Source of the DNA: Ruminococcaceae bacterium P7 | GTDB lineage: Bacteria > Bacillota > Clostridia > Oscillospirales > Acutalibacteraceae | Assembly (NCBI GenBank): GCA_900100595.1 | Contig: FMUA01000012.1 | Location: 39,837 to 103,836, forward strand | Length of the DNA: 64,000 bases | Direction: 5' to 3' | Shown: one piece after another, positions 46,609 to 56,234 of the stretch | How the letters are laid out: each line of letters starts with the position of its first letter | Position numbering within the stretch: position 1 is the stretch's first letter | The notes under the pieces: generated by a model | Databases searched by the model: none | Told to the model about the DNA's origin: nothing | What the model saw: only the letters and a program-made list of their open reading frames with translations | Translations under genes and position numbers: made by a program

Positions 46609-47994
46609 ATGAATTACGACGAACTTTTGAATAAGATTAAACGCATTCACTTTATCGGCATCGGCGGCAGCGGTATGTGTCCGCTTGCCGAGATTCTGAG
46701 AAGCGAGGGCTTTGAGCTTTCCGGCTCCGATATGAACGAAGGCGAAACGCTCGACAGAATCAAGAGCTACGGTATTCCCGTATATATGGGACACGCGGCG
46801 GAGAACATCAAGGGCGCTGAGCTGGTTGTCTATTCGGCGGCTATCAAGGAGACCAACCCCGAGAGAAAAGCCGCAATGGAGCAGGGTATCCCCTGCATCG
46901 AGCGCAGCGTAATGCTCGGCGTTGTGACAAGACGCTACAAGAGAAGCATCGCCGTTTCGGGTACACACGGAAAGACGACTACCACCGCGATGCTTTCGCA
47001 GCTGCTGATCGGCAGCGGCTTTGACCCGTCCGCGATCATCGGCGGCAAGCTTCCCTTTATCGGCGGCAACAGCTACGTCGGTCAGAGCGATATCATCGTC
47101 TGCGAGGCTTGCGAGTATGTGGATACCTTCCTCGAGCTCAATCCCTTTATCTCGATTATCCTGAATATCGACGCCGACCATCTCGACTACTTCAAGAACC
47201 TCGACAACATCAAGAAGTCCTTCAAGCAGTTCTCCGAGCAGACAACCGGTCTGCTTGTTATCAACGGCGATGACGCCAACACCCTTGATGCGGTCAAGGA
47301 TGTGGAAATCGAGAAAATCACCTTCGGCTTCGGCGAAAACTGCGACTACCGTGCGGTCAACGTCAGTGCCGACAAGGGTGTTCACGAGCAGTATGATCTG
47401 CTTTTCCGCGGCGAGAAGCTCACCAGCGTAAAGCTGATCGTTCCCGGCAAGCACAATGTTTATAACTCACTCGCGGCAGCGGCTACCGCACATTATCTAG
47501 GCGCGACCGCGAACGAGATCGCCGAGAACCTCCACAAATTCGGCGGCGTTCACCGCAGATTTGAGATCCTCGGAACACCCGACGGCATCACCGTCGCGGA
47601 CGACTTCGCGCATCATCCCACAGAGCTGACCGCGACGCTCAACGCCGCGATGAACATGGGCTTCAACAAGGTCTGGGCTGTATTCCAGCCGCACACCTTC
47701 TCGCGTACCGCGATGCTGCTCGACGACTTTGCCGAAGCGCTCAAAATCCCCGACGTCGCAATCATTTCGGAGATCCTTCCCGTCCGCGAGACCAACACCT
47801 ACAACATCTATTCCCGCGACCTCGGCGCAAAGGTTCCCGGTTCCGTCTGTCTTGACACCTTCGAGGAAATCACCGACTACGTCTGTAAGAACGCGAAGGA
47901 AGGCGACCTGATTCTCACGATGGGCGGCGGCAACGTTTACATGTGCGCGAACATGATTTATAAGCAGCTCAAATTCATGGAAGAAAACCGCTGA
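46609..47994 (+). CDS. murC: UDP-N-acetylmuramate--L-alanine ligase
   Basis: The 461-residue Mur ligase has FIGIGGSGMCPLAEIL (UDP-binding start), GTHGKTTTTAM (ATP P-loop), NIDADHLDYF and VADDFAHHPTEL. It joins L-alanine to UDP-MurNAc in peptidoglycan synthesis. ATG 46609 is 8 nt after TGGAG; a GTG three codons upstream is unneeded. Codon use is GC-rich and regular, as in a highly expressed housekeeping gene. It is monocistronic, ended by a strong hairpin. Confidence 0.96.
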   Translation: MNYDELLNKIKRIHFIGIGGSGMCPLAEILRSEGFELSGSDMNEGETLDRIKSYGIPVYMGHAAENIKGAELVVYSAAIKETNPERKAAMEQGIPCIERSVMLGVVTRRYKRSIAVSGTHGKTTTTAMLSQLLIGSGFDPSAIIGGKLPFIGGNSYVGQSDIIVCEACEYVDTFLELNPFISIILNIDADHLDYFKNLDNIKKSFKQFSEQTTGLLVINGDDANTLDAVKDVEIEKITFGFGENCDYRAVNVSADKGVHEQYDLLFRGEKLTSVKLIVPGKHNVYNSLAAAATAHYLGATANEIAENLHKFGGVHRRFEILGTPDGITVADDFAHHPTELTATLNAAMNMGFNKVWAVFQPHTFSRTAMLLDDFAEALKIPDVAIISEILPVRETNTYNIYSRDLGAKVPGSVCLDTFEEITDYVCKNAKEGDLILTMGGGNVYMCANMIYKQLKFMEENR

Positions 47995-48069
47995 TAAACG
48001 GAAAACACAACACCCTCCCGATTTAGCGTGAGGTTCTTAACGGAAAAATGAAAATCGAATAGGATCAAG

Positions 48070-48121
48070 AAAAATTGCTGTTTTCCGCTTCATAAAAGTT
48101 GCGGAAAACAGCAATTTTTTT
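48070..48121. terminator. Bidirectional terminator between murC and the histidine kinase gene
   Basis: A 19-bp stem, AAAAATTGCTGTTTTCCGC with its complement, has T-tracts on both strands and lies between two converging genes. Confidence 0.9.
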
Positions 48122-48157
48122 GTATTTTATATTCTTTAATTATTCCCCTGTTCTTTT

Positions 48158-49432
48158 TTAGCTGATTTTGCTTTTGGGAATAAATACCGTGACCGCCGTG
48201 CCGCCGACTTCGCGCGGAGCGATCGTCAATGTGCCGTTGCACATCATTTCAAGGCGTTCACGGATGTTGTTGAGCGCTATATGCGGCTCGTCGTTGTCGA
48301 TTTCACCGAAGCCGGGACCTGAGTCAATCACCGAGATTTCCACGCCGTTTTCGGTTTCGTTGGTGATTACGGAAATATACAGCGGATCAAGCTCGGGATC
48401 GCGTCCGTGCTTTACCGCGTTTTCGACAATGGGCTGCAAGGTCAGCGCGGGCAGGCGGAAGTTGATGACAGGCGTATCAAATTCAAAGAAAAGCTGCCCC
48501 TCAAAGCGAGCCTGCTCCACGGCGAGGTACGCCTTTGTGTGTTCAAGCTCTTTTGTAAATGCGATCGGCTTATCCTGCGCGATCGCGGTAAAATTGTTTC
48601 TGAGATAGTTCGTAAATTCGTCCGTCACCTCTTTTGCTTTTGCCGGATCATCATCAATTAAACAATAAATGCTCGTCAGCGTGTTGTAGACAAAGTGCGG
48701 ACGTATCTGGAGCATGAGGGCGTTTGTGCGCTGACGGACGATCTCCTGCTGCTGTCGGGCGTATTGCTCCACATTGTCCGAGAGGATCAGACCGAACATG
48801 ATCAGCGCAAGGAGCGCCATACCGAATATGATATACAATTCAACAGAGATGAACATATGGACAATGATCGCGGCTGTCATCGGGAGCAGATAGACAAGCA
48901 GAGCAACAAAATACTTTTTCGAGAGTTTTTTACGTCTTACGATCACGCCCGCTATGTTCAAGATCATCATAAGGACAAGCGGAACCATCCACAATGCCCA
49001 CAACGGACCGCGGATAAACTGATTGTCCGGCGTAACATAGTAAACAACATTCATGAACTGAGCGGCGCTCAAAAAAATGATGTAAACGCCCTGCAGCGCC
49101 ATAACGAGTTTGAACAGCGGGCTGCTTTTGAAACTTTCGCCGCAGGAATGAAGCAGAAAGAGCGTCGGCATAAATACCAGCGTCGAGAGCAACAGACCCT
49201 CAAACAGATAGACGATCCTTGACGTCGCTGCCATAGCGGGGGCTTCCCAGAAGATCAAGGCTAAAAGGCAGGAAACGGTACATAAAAAGAGCAGAGAAAA
49301 CAAGATGATGAAATACCGCTTGTTCCATCGGTCGAGCGCAGGCATAAAAGCCGAAAACGCGACCCCGATCGCCATCATCACCATCAGTGCGCCGGCTAAC
49401 AGATAATCGACGATGTAAATCCAATCCATCAT
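48158..49432 (-). CDS. Sensor histidine kinase, LytS/YesM type
   Basis: The 424-residue protein has about seven N-terminal transmembrane helices (10-235), then a His_kinase domain with the phospho-histidine motif QIRPHFVYNTLTSIYCLI (about 265-285) and ATPase motifs LTLQPIVENAVKHG and SGPGFGE. It should sense an envelope or extracellular signal and phosphorylate the response regulator whose stop overlaps its start (ATGA). Sensors with multi-TM inputs and no extracellular domain often sense membrane or quorum signals; the ligand is unknown. Confidence 0.9.
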   Translation of the reverse strand: MMDWIYIVDYLLAGALMVMMAIGVAFSAFMPALDRWNKRYFIILFSLLFLCTVSCLLALIFWEAPAMAATSRIVYLFEGLLLSTLVFMPTLFLLHSCGESFKSSPLFKLVMALQGVYIIFLSAAQFMNVVYYVTPDNQFIRGPLWALWMVPLVLMMILNIAGVIVRRKKLSKKYFVALLVYLLPMTAAIIVHMFISVELYIIFGMALLALIMFGLILSDNVEQYARQQQEIVRQRTNALMLQIRPHFVYNTLTSIYCLIDDDPAKAKEVTDEFTNYLRNNFTAIAQDKPIAFTKELEHTKAYLAVEQARFEGQLFFEFDTPVINFRLPALTLQPIVENAVKHGRDPELDPLYISVITNETENGVEISVIDSGPGFGEIDNDEPHIALNNIRERLEMMCNGTLTIAPREVGGTAVTVFIPKSKIS

Positions 49433-50028
49433 GGCTCCTCGCCTCCCGTCGGGAAGGTGTATCTCAGCTTTGCAAGCAGTTTTTTGACGTCCTCGGGTTT
49501 GATCGGTTTCAGCAGGAAGCCGCACGCTCCCGTGTCCCATGCGTCAAAGGAATAGTCCCGGTACGCGGTGAGATACACCACATTGGTGCGCTGATTGATT
49601 TCGAGCAGCTTGCGGCACACATCCAGCCCGCTGATACTTCCCATCTCGATATCGAGCAGAGCGAGGTCAACGCGGCGCTTTTTTGCAAATTCGATTGCTT
49701 CGGACGGTTTTGTGAAGCACACCGTTTCGGCGTTGGGCATGACCTTTCCGATGATCGAGGCGTTATATTTCAGAATCACCCTTTCGTCGTCCACGATCAT
49801 GACGAGGGGTTTCGCAGTGCTTTGTCTGCTGTCAGCCATAATTGACGACATAGGAATGTCCAGTATGGCACAGAGCCGTCCGAGCATTTCTACGTTAGGT
49901 ATTCGCTTTCCTGTTTCCCAGCCCGAGACCGTTGAGCGCTCGACGTTGAGCGCAAGTGCGAGCTCCTGCTGGGATATATTCTTTATAATGCGTGCTTTGC
50001 GGATGCTTTCGCCGAAATGATCCTTCAA
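49429..50028 (-). CDS. Response regulator with N-terminal XRE-type DNA-binding domain
   Basis: The protein has a helix-turn-helix at 5-60 (NISQQELALALNVERSTVSGWETG) followed by a receiver domain (from about 72) with VDDERV, the phospho-acceptor LALLDIEM, YLTAYRDYS and LLKPIKPED. Partners of LytS-type kinases usually have LytTR or AraC outputs at the C-terminus, so this XRE-REC order is unusual. A TTG at 50028 is preceded by AGGTGG at 6 nt and is preferred over the GTG at 50037, which has no good ribosome site. A palindrome upstream may be its operator. Confidence 0.85.
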   Translation of the reverse strand: MKDHFGESIRKARIIKNISQQELALALNVERSTVSGWETGKRIPNVEMLGRLCAILDIPMSSIMADSRQSTAKPLVMIVDDERVILKYNASIIGKVMPNAETVCFTKPSEAIEFAKKRRVDLALLDIEMGSISGLDVCRKLLEINQRTNVVYLTAYRDYSFDAWDTGACGFLLKPIKPEDVKKLLAKLRYTFPTGGEEP

Positions 50029-50065
50029 AAAAGCCACCTACCAATGAGTATTTTTCTTCATAGTA

Positions 50066-50094
50066 ATTATACACGCTTAAATGACAAATCGCAA
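50066..50094 (-). promoter_or_regulatory. Promoter of the two-component system
   Basis: On the minus strand TTGCGA and TATAAT are separated by 17 bp, about 35 nt before the regulator start. Confidence 0.75.
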
Positions 50095-50114
50095 GTGATT
50101 AAGAATAAAATCTT

Positions 50115-50133
50115 ATGTGGCGTTCCGCCACAT
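50115..50133. promoter_or_regulatory. Perfect palindrome between divergent promoters, candidate operator
   Basis: ATGTGGCGttcCGCCACAT is a perfect 8+3+8 dyad. It lies 20 bp upstream of the regulator's -35 and 3 bp before the -35 of the giant gene, the position expected for a site of the XRE-REC regulator acting on both. Confidence 0.6.
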
Positions 50134-50136
50134 CTA

Positions 50137-50166
50137 TTGAATTTGCCGAAAGAATAATGATAAAAT
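50137..50166 (+). promoter_or_regulatory. Promoter of the giant BspA-repeat operon
   Basis: TTGAAT and TAAAAT are separated by 18 bp, directly beside the palindrome. The leader to the ATG at 50400 is about 225 nt and contains the TTAA-ended element. The -35 is only moderate, as for an activated promoter. Confidence 0.5.
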
Positions 50167-50284
50167 GAACATGGAATGTTGTAACCCGTTTGCTTTATTT
50201 GTTTGGCTTTATAAATGCCAATACCCGGTATTTTTCAAAATACGCGGTCAGCGGGCAGACCCGAATAAGCAATGTTATATAATC

Positions 50285-50374
50285 TTAAGGCAACACCGCA
50301 TGATTCACGCAAGTGAAAAAGTGAAAAATGCGGATTGCAGGGTGAGCGCCGTGAGTGATGCGGCGGTGCCTTAA
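50285..50374. repeat. 90-bp MITE-like inverted-repeat element in the giant gene leader
   Basis: Ends TTAAGGCAACACCGCATGAT and its imperfect complement (right end GCGGCGGTGCCTTAA) bracket a short centre. The TTAAGG-AAC ends resemble those of the element at 36559-36727. It lies between the promoter and the ribosome site of the giant gene, so it is transcribed into a hairpin. Confidence 0.7.
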
Positions 50375-50399
50375 ACAAAACAAAAAAGGAGGAAATTAT

Positions 50400-53300
50400 A
50401 TGATTTCTAAAATCAAAAAACCCGTGAGCATACTGTTATCACTCATCATGGTATTCAGCGTGTTCACCATCGTCCCGCTCTCGGCGAGCGCGGCAGTAGG
50501 CGATGTTCTGTCGGAGGATGATTATCTGACCTTCACGGCGGAAGAAGCCGGCTCTACAGTTACGCTGAATGTTGCTTCCGGCAGTGATTTTCAGTATGAT
50601 CTGAATGGCGACGGTTTGACCGCTTATACTCCCGGCACGACGATCACGCTCGAAAACAAGGGCGATTCTGTTCGTTTTAGCGGAAAAGATACTACATTCA
50701 ATTACAGTAATCACTTTTCGCTCACCGGAAAAGTAGCGTGCAGCGGTAATGTCATGTCGCTGCGGCTCGACGGCGACGGCAAGGTTCAAGGCTTGGACGA
50801 TTATTGCTTTCAGTATATGTTTTATAACTGCACCAGCTTAACTCAAGCGCCGGAGCTGCCTGAAACAGAGCTGAAGAGGAACTGCTACAGCTATATGTTT
50901 TATGGCTGCATCAACCTGACCAAAGCTCCCGAGCTTCCGGCGACAACGCTGGCACCTTACTGCTACAGCGCTATGTTTTATGGCTGTACGAGCCTGACCA
51001 AAGTTCCCGAGCTGCCTGCAACAGAGCTGGTGGATTTTTGCTACTACCGAATGTTTTATGGCTGCACGAGCCTGACCAAAGCCCCCGAGCTGCCTGCAAC
51101 AAATCTGGCGCAAAGCTGCTACGAGAGAATGTTTTCTGGCTGCACGAGCCTGACCAAAGCTCCCGAGCTGCCTGCAACAAATCTGGCGAACAGCTGCTAC
51201 AACAATATGTTTTATGGCTGCACGAGCCTGACCGAACTCCCCGCGCTTCCTGCGACAACGCTGGCGAGTAACTGCTACTACTATATGTTTAATGGCTGCT
51301 CGAAGATTTGTATTTCTGACGAGGCAGGTACCTTTGATGATATTACATATTCAGCCGAATACAGGATCCCGACCACAGGCGAGGGAACTTCGGCGTATAA
51401 TGCACTCTATAATATGTTTAGGAACACCGGCGGTCAATTTACAGCAGGAACTCCGGACATCAACACGACCTATTATGTTCCTGCGCCTGCTTCCGCTACC
51501 TACACCATCACTGACGCGTCCGTCAACGGCACCGTGACCGCGAGTGTGGGCGGCACCGACGTGACCGAGGCTGAGGAGAACGCTGACGTAACGCTGACCG
51601 TTGCTCCTGCCGAAGGCTATCAGTTCGTATCTATCTCCGCAGGAGACGTCTCGCTGACCACCGTTACCGAAGGCTCACAGTATTCGTTCACCATGCCGAC
51701 AAAGGACGTCACTGTAACGGCTGTGTTTGAGGAAATACCCGCTCCCGAGCTTCCCGACGTGATCAAGGACTGCACTTATTATGATTCTTATTGCGGATTT
51801 TATGCGAATGTACCGTTTGCAGGGATGTTTAGCGATATCCAAAACGGAGCTATCATTTGTGACAGTTATTCCGAAACCGATAAGAGTATCATGGACACAA
51901 AGGACTATTCGTATAAGTTCTATGACGAAAACGGAACGGAACTCCAGGCTGAGAATATTTACCACGATGATTCGGCGGACGGATATGGGTTCAGGGTAAT
52001 CATGAATGTATTTAGATTTTCCAACCCCATTTCCGGTCCTCTTTACATCGTAGCCACCGCGCCCGCTCCCACCTACACCATCACTTGGAAGAACTACGAC
52101 GATTCTGATATCGGCACAAGCACAGTTGCCGAGGGTGAAACTCCGACCTTCTCCGATACGATCGGCGAAATCAAGGAAAAACCCGACAATGCGCTCTACA
52201 CCTACACCTTCTCCGGCTGGACTCCCGATGTTGTAGCGGCAACAGCCGACGCGACCTACACCGCGACCTTTACCGCGACTCCCAAGCAGCACCAACACGA
52301 CGGCATTACATTTGATAAATGGACTTCCGACAACAGTCTGCCCACAGAAGCAGGTAACTATGTGCTGACGTCAGACGTAACGCTTTCCGGCACATGGACT
52401 GTTCCCGCAGGTGAAACAAATCTCTGCCTTGCAGGATATACGATTCGCCAGTCAGGTTCAGGCAGTGTTATTCAGCTCAACAACGCTAACGAAAAGCTGA
52501 CGGTATATGATGACGGCACAACCGGTTCGATTACCGGCGGCAACACCACCGGCGACGGCGGCGGCGTAAATATTACAGCAGGTACATTTACGTTGAAGGG
52601 CGGCAACATTGAAGGAAACGTTGCGAGCAACGGCGGCGGCGTTTCTGTAAGCGGTCAGTCAAGTTACTTCACCATGGCCGGCGGAACAGTCCGCTACAAT
52701 GCGGGTTACACCTACACCGGCGGCGTTTTGCAGATAGGTTCCGGCAAATTCACCATGACCGGCGGTACAATTCAGAACAATGTCGGTAGAGTATACGGCG
52801 GTGTTGGCATCGCCGATGCGCAGCCGAGTATGTCCGGTAACGCGGTTGTCAAGGATAACGTATTTTTCAATGATATAACCGCAAGCAACACCAAGATTAC
52901 AAAAACCGAAAGCGGCTACACGATTGCTTCGGGCGGAACTCCGTGTGATGTAAGGCATGCCACCGCCCTGAAAATTAACGTTACCGGTGCGTTTGAGAGC
53001 GGCGCGCAGATTGGTATCTTTAATAACAACCAGACTGCTGAGTTCACAAGCGGATTCGACACCAATAATCCCGGCGGCGCTCCTGCCGATTACTTCTTCA
53101 GCAACGACAGCAACCGCTTTATCATGCTCAGTGCAAATAAGGAAGCGCAGCTCGGCGGACATTTCACCGTTACATGGAAGGGTGCCGACGGTACGGTTCT
53201 CGAAACCGACGAGAACGTTGTGACAGGCACTACTCCTGAATTCAACGGTACGATTCCCGAAAAGCCCGAGGACGACGAGGCTACCTATACCGCGTTATGG

Positions 53301-55892
53301 ACGCCCGACATTGTTCCGGTAACAGGCGACACTACCTACACTGTTTACTACAGACCGACAACAAAACGCCTCTATAAAATCTATATCCAGTGTACTGCTT
53401 ATAATTGGTTAAATATGACAGTGGATAAAACGAGCTTATGGAGTATCTTTAACGGCAGTCCCATTTATAACGGCACGGGTTATAGTTTACACCATATCCA
53501 AATTACTTCCGGAGCTGATGTTATGACCGTTTCCGGAAATATGATAACGGTCAAGAAACAGGGTACGGCAAGTTTCAGAGGATTTGTAAACGGCACCCAG
53601 TACCTGAATTTTAACCTTACTGCGACTCCTTATTATACAGTGACGTGGGAAAACTACGACGGCACAGAGCTTCAAACCGGTTTAGTTTTAGGTGGCGCGA
53701 CTCCGGTCTATACCGGCGCTGAGCCCGAAAAGGAGACTGCCGACGGGAATGCTTATTATCCCTTCTTGGGCTGGTCTCCCGAGGTTGAGACCGCAACAGC
53801 CGACACAACCTATACCGCGGTATTTTCCGATACAGCTGTGCCGTATCATATCCACGACGACATCAAATTCAAGCAGTGGACAAACACAGACAGCTTGCCA
53901 AAATACGCAAGCAACTACTGCCTGACAAGCGACGTTACTACAAGTGCGACATGGACTGTTCCCGCGGGAGAGTCGAAGCTCTGTCTCAACGGTCATAAAA
54001 TCGACGCGAACGGCGGCAACTATGCTGTTATTACGATCGGCAACGGCCGCACACTGAACCTGTACGACCCTGAGGGCGGCGGCGTTATCACAGGCGCTAA
54101 CCATACCGCGGAAGCAGGCGGCGTAATGGTATCTAACGGCGGTCACTTCAATATGTACGGCGGCTCGATCGAGGGCAACCGCTCCAACAACGGCGGCGGC
54201 GTTTCCGCTAACGGCAGCAACGCGGTATTCCATATGTACGGCGGCTCGATTCAGTACAACGAGGGCTACGACAACACCGGCGGCATTCTGCTTCAGAGCA
54301 ACACCACCTTCACAATGAGCGGCGGCTCAATTCAGCACAATGCAGGTAAAAACTTCGGCGGTATCGGTACGTATCAGGCGACGATGATTTTTGACGGTGA
54401 TGTAAACATCAGCGACAACTATATCTACTCCGGAGGCACAAGCGGTAAAATCGCAAAGTCCGGCGACACCTATACGCTTGACACCACCGGCGGCACTCCG
54501 TGCAACGTAAAAACAGCCCATGCAAATGACCGTATCAAAGTCACCGGTCAACTGACGCTGACTCATAAGATCGGTATCATCCGTCAGGGTACGAAAGGCG
54601 TGTTCACTACAGGTTACACCACCTCCGGCAACACAGCTGATCCGAGAGAGTATTTCTACAGCGACAATCCGAATTATACCGTCGGTTTGTCTAACGGCGA
54701 GGCAGCTATCGTCGATCAGTATACTGTCACATGGAATAACTGGGACAACAGCAACCTCGAAACAGATACACGCGCAGCGGTAGGCGCACCCCCGTCCTAT
54801 GACGGCGCAGAGCCCACCAAGGAAGCGGACAACGATTACACCTACACCTTCTCGGGCTGGACGAGCAGCGGCGGTACCTTCTACGCGAAAGGCACGGCTC
54901 TGCCTGCCGTTTCCGGCAACGAGACCTACACCGCGCAGTTTACCGCGAAGCCCAAAACCCTCATCGTCGGTCACTCCCTCTCACTCGACGGCAATATCGC
55001 TATCAACTTCTATCTTGATCCTGCCGCGGCAGGCTTGACCGTTAACGATGTTACAGCGGATAATCTCAGCTACAGCTTTGCGTGGAAGAACCAAGCAGAA
55101 ACAAAGGCAAAGGTTGACGTAGCAAAACAGGCAGAACAACAAGCGTTTAGGGTTTCCGATGACGGCAATTATATTATCGTGACCTGCAAGGTCTGCGCGG
55201 CTGAAATGAGCTGCGACGTAAATGTAAGCTTTACGCTCGGCGACAAAACCGAGACCGAGGTTTACAGTGTCCGCAAATACGGCGATTCTGTTTTGAACCC
55301 CACCGCTGAATGGCTCACTAAGTACAAAGCCCAATATCCCGACGGCACCGCGAAGTCCTACGCGAATCTTGTTGCTCTGGTGAAAGCAATGCTCGACTAC
55401 GGCGCGAAGGCTCAGACCGTTTTCGGCGTTAATTTCGGCGTTAATACCGGCGACCCCGCCAACAGCATTTTGACCGGTGCAAACGCTTACACAATGGATG
55501 AAAACGTTGATTCCGCTAAGATCGACGAGGCTATCAACGAGGCAAACGACGAGCTCGCAAGCGATATGACCGAGCTGTTCGGCGAGAACTTCAAGACCCC
55601 GAGCCTTGTGTTCCTTGACGAGAGCGCCCTCAAGCTCTACTTTGAGAAGAAGGATCCTGCGTTCGACACAACAGGCTTGACTCCGTGGAATAATTATTTC
55701 GTTATTCAGAAGAGAAATATCCCCGCCAAAGAACTCGATACTCTCCAGAATTTCAGAGTAAACAACAAAGACATCAAATATTCCGCGCTTGATTACGCCA
55801 AGGTTCTTCTGGCAACCGACAACGCCGACTATCAGAGCCTCGCGAAGGCGATGTATTGGTACAATCAGGCGGCGAACGTGTACTTTGACTGA
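50400..55892 (+). CDS. Giant secreted multidomain protein with 26-residue BspA repeats, InlB-like repeats and two beta-helices (1830 aa)
   Basis: The protein has a signal peptide (SILLSLIMVFSVFTIVPLSASA, cleaved near 30). Residues 135-300 carry seven 26-residue surface repeats (CYxxMFYGCTSLTKAPELPA). A divergent InlB B-repeat (about 365-440) follows, then four InlB-like repeats (WKNYDDSD..FSGWTPD type) alternating with two parallel beta-helix units of about 250 residues (GGGVNITAGTFTLKGGNIEGN and GGSIEGNRSNNGGGVS), and a C-terminal domain (about 1520-1830). No anchor signal is seen. ATG 50400 follows AAGGAGG. It is the first gene before the 55-aa peptide and PqqD-like genes. An adhesin or glycan-binding role is likely. 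Confidence 0.85.
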   Translation: MISKIKKPVSILLSLIMVFSVFTIVPLSASAAVGDVLSEDDYLTFTAEEAGSTVTLNVASGSDFQYDLNGDGLTAYTPGTTITLENKGDSVRFSGKDTTFNYSNHFSLTGKVACSGNVMSLRLDGDGKVQGLDDYCFQYMFYNCTSLTQAPELPETELKRNCYSYMFYGCINLTKAPELPATTLAPYCYSAMFYGCTSLTKVPELPATELVDFCYYRMFYGCTSLTKAPELPATNLAQSCYERMFSGCTSLTKAPELPATNLANSCYNNMFYGCTSLTELPALPATTLASNCYYYMFNGCSKICISDEAGTFDDITYSAEYRIPTTGEGTSAYNALYNMFRNTGGQFTAGTPDINTTYYVPAPASATYTITDASVNGTVTASVGGTDVTEAEENADVTLTVAPAEGYQFVSISAGDVSLTTVTEGSQYSFTMPTKDVTVTAVFEEIPAPELPDVIKDCTYYDSYCGFYANVPFAGMFSDIQNGAIICDSYSETDKSIMDTKDYSYKFYDENGTELQAENIYHDDSADGYGFRVIMNVFRFSNPISGPLYIVATAPAPTYTITWKNYDDSDIGTSTVAEGETPTFSDTIGEIKEKPDNALYTYTFSGWTPDVVAATADATYTATFTATPKQHQHDGITFDKWTSDNSLPTEAGNYVLTSDVTLSGTWTVPAGETNLCLAGYTIRQSGSGSVIQLNNANEKLTVYDDGTTGSITGGNTTGDGGGVNITAGTFTLKGGNIEGNVASNGGGVSVSGQSSYFTMAGGTVRYNAGYTYTGGVLQIGSGKFTMTGGTIQNNVGRVYGGVGIADAQPSMSGNAVVKDNVFFNDITASNTKITKTESGYTIASGGTPCDVRHATALKINVTGAFESGAQIGIFNNNQTAEFTSGFDTNNPGGAPADYFFSNDSNRFIMLSANKEAQLGGHFTVTWKGADGTVLETDENVVTGTTPEFNGTIPEKPEDDEATYTALWTPDIVPVTGDTTYTVYYRPTTKRLYKIYIQCTAYNWLNMTVDKTSLWSIFNGSPIYNGTGYSLHHIQITSGADVMTVSGNMITVKKQGTASFRGFVNGTQYLNFNLTATPYYTVTWENYDGTELQTGLVLGGATPVYTGAEPEKETADGNAYYPFLGWSPEVETATADTTYTAVFSDTAVPYHIHDDIKFKQWTNTDSLPKYASNYCLTSDVTTSATWTVPAGESKLCLNGHKIDANGGNYAVITIGNGRTLNLYDPEGGGVITGANHTAEAGGVMVSNGGHFNMYGGSIEGNRSNNGGGVSANGSNAVFHMYGGSIQYNEGYDNTGGILLQSNTTFTMSGGSIQHNAGKNFGGIGTYQATMIFDGDVNISDNYIYSGGTSGKIAKSGDTYTLDTTGGTPCNVKTAHANDRIKVTGQLTLTHKIGIIRQGTKGVFTTGYTTSGNTADPREYFYSDNPNYTVGLSNGEAAIVDQYTVTWNNWDNSNLETDTRAAVGAPPSYDGAEPTKEADNDYTYTFSGWTSSGGTFYAKGTALPAVSGNETYTAQFTAKPKTLIVGHSLSLDGNIAINFYLDPAAAGLTVNDVTADNLSYSFAWKNQAETKAKVDVAKQAEQQAFRVSDDGNYIIVTCKVCAAEMSCDVNVSFTLGDKTETEVYSVRKYGDSVLNPTAEWLTKYKAQYPDGTAKSYANLVALVKAMLDYGAKAQTVFGVNFGVNTGDPANSILTGANAYTMDENVDSAKIDEAINEANDELASDMTELFGENFKTPSLVFLDESALKLYFEKKDPAFDTTGLTPWNNYFVIQKRNIPAKELDTLQNFRVNNKDIKYSALDYAKVLLATDNADYQSLAKAMYWYNQAANVYFD
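50804..51299 (+). repeat. Seven 78-bp tandem repeats inside the giant gene
   Basis: The unit encodes CYxxMFYGCTSLTKAPELPATxLA and repeats at 78-bp spacing. Several copies are nearly identical at the DNA level, so copy number may vary by slippage or recombination. Confidence 0.85.
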
Positions 55893-55912
55893 CCGGAAAG
55901 GAGTGACTTACT

Positions 55913-56080
55913 TTGAATAAAGAAGCCTATGAGCGTCTTACTATGGACGTTACGGAGTTTGACGCAGAAGATATCATCACCACCTCCGGCGGCACGGGCG
56001 GCGGCGACGTACCCTCTACCGACCCCACACAGTCCACCGATCCCAGCGAGCCCTATGAGCTGGTTCCGGGCGGACTTTGA
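55913..56080 (+). CDS. Small peptide (55 aa) rich in Gly/Thr/Ser/Pro after the giant BspA-repeat gene
   Basis: A TTG at 55913 follows AAAGGAG about 10 nt upstream and opens a 55-codon frame starting MNKEAYERLTMDVTEF. An acidic half ends in EDIITTS, then a GGTGGGD and P/S/T/D-rich tail ends in VPGGL. The stop of the giant gene lies 20 nt upstream, and a PqqD-like gene lies 155 nt downstream. It aligns weakly with the 36-aa peptide at 37887. Leader-plus-core organisation with a PqqD homologue suggests a RiPP-like precursor, but no modifying enzyme is present nearby. Confidence 0.7.
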   Translation: MNKEAYERLTMDVTEFDAEDIITTSGGTGGGDVPSTDPTQSTDPSEPYELVPGGL

Positions 56081-56118
56081 TCCACTGTAAAAATCCCGCA
56101 GGGGTAAATTAAAAACCC

Positions 56119-56157
56119 GCGCCGCCGTTTTGAGCGCAATACTCAAAGCGGCGGCGC
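56119..56157. promoter_or_regulatory. Strong GC-rich hairpin between small peptide and PqqD-like gene
   Basis: GCGCCGCCGTTTTGAG pairs with its near complement ending GCGGCGGCGC. It is not followed by a T-tract, so it more likely stabilises the peptide mRNA than terminates it. Confidence 0.6.
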
Positions 56158-56234
56158 ATATGTGCTATATTGGTATTCAACAGAAGTTACACACAGATGA
56201 CTTTTGTTGAGTGTCATTATGGAGGAAGGTTATT

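Noticed and set aside
50804..51299. CRISPR array
   Set aside because: The repeats are in-frame codons of a surface protein, without spacers of equal length and no cas gene is present.
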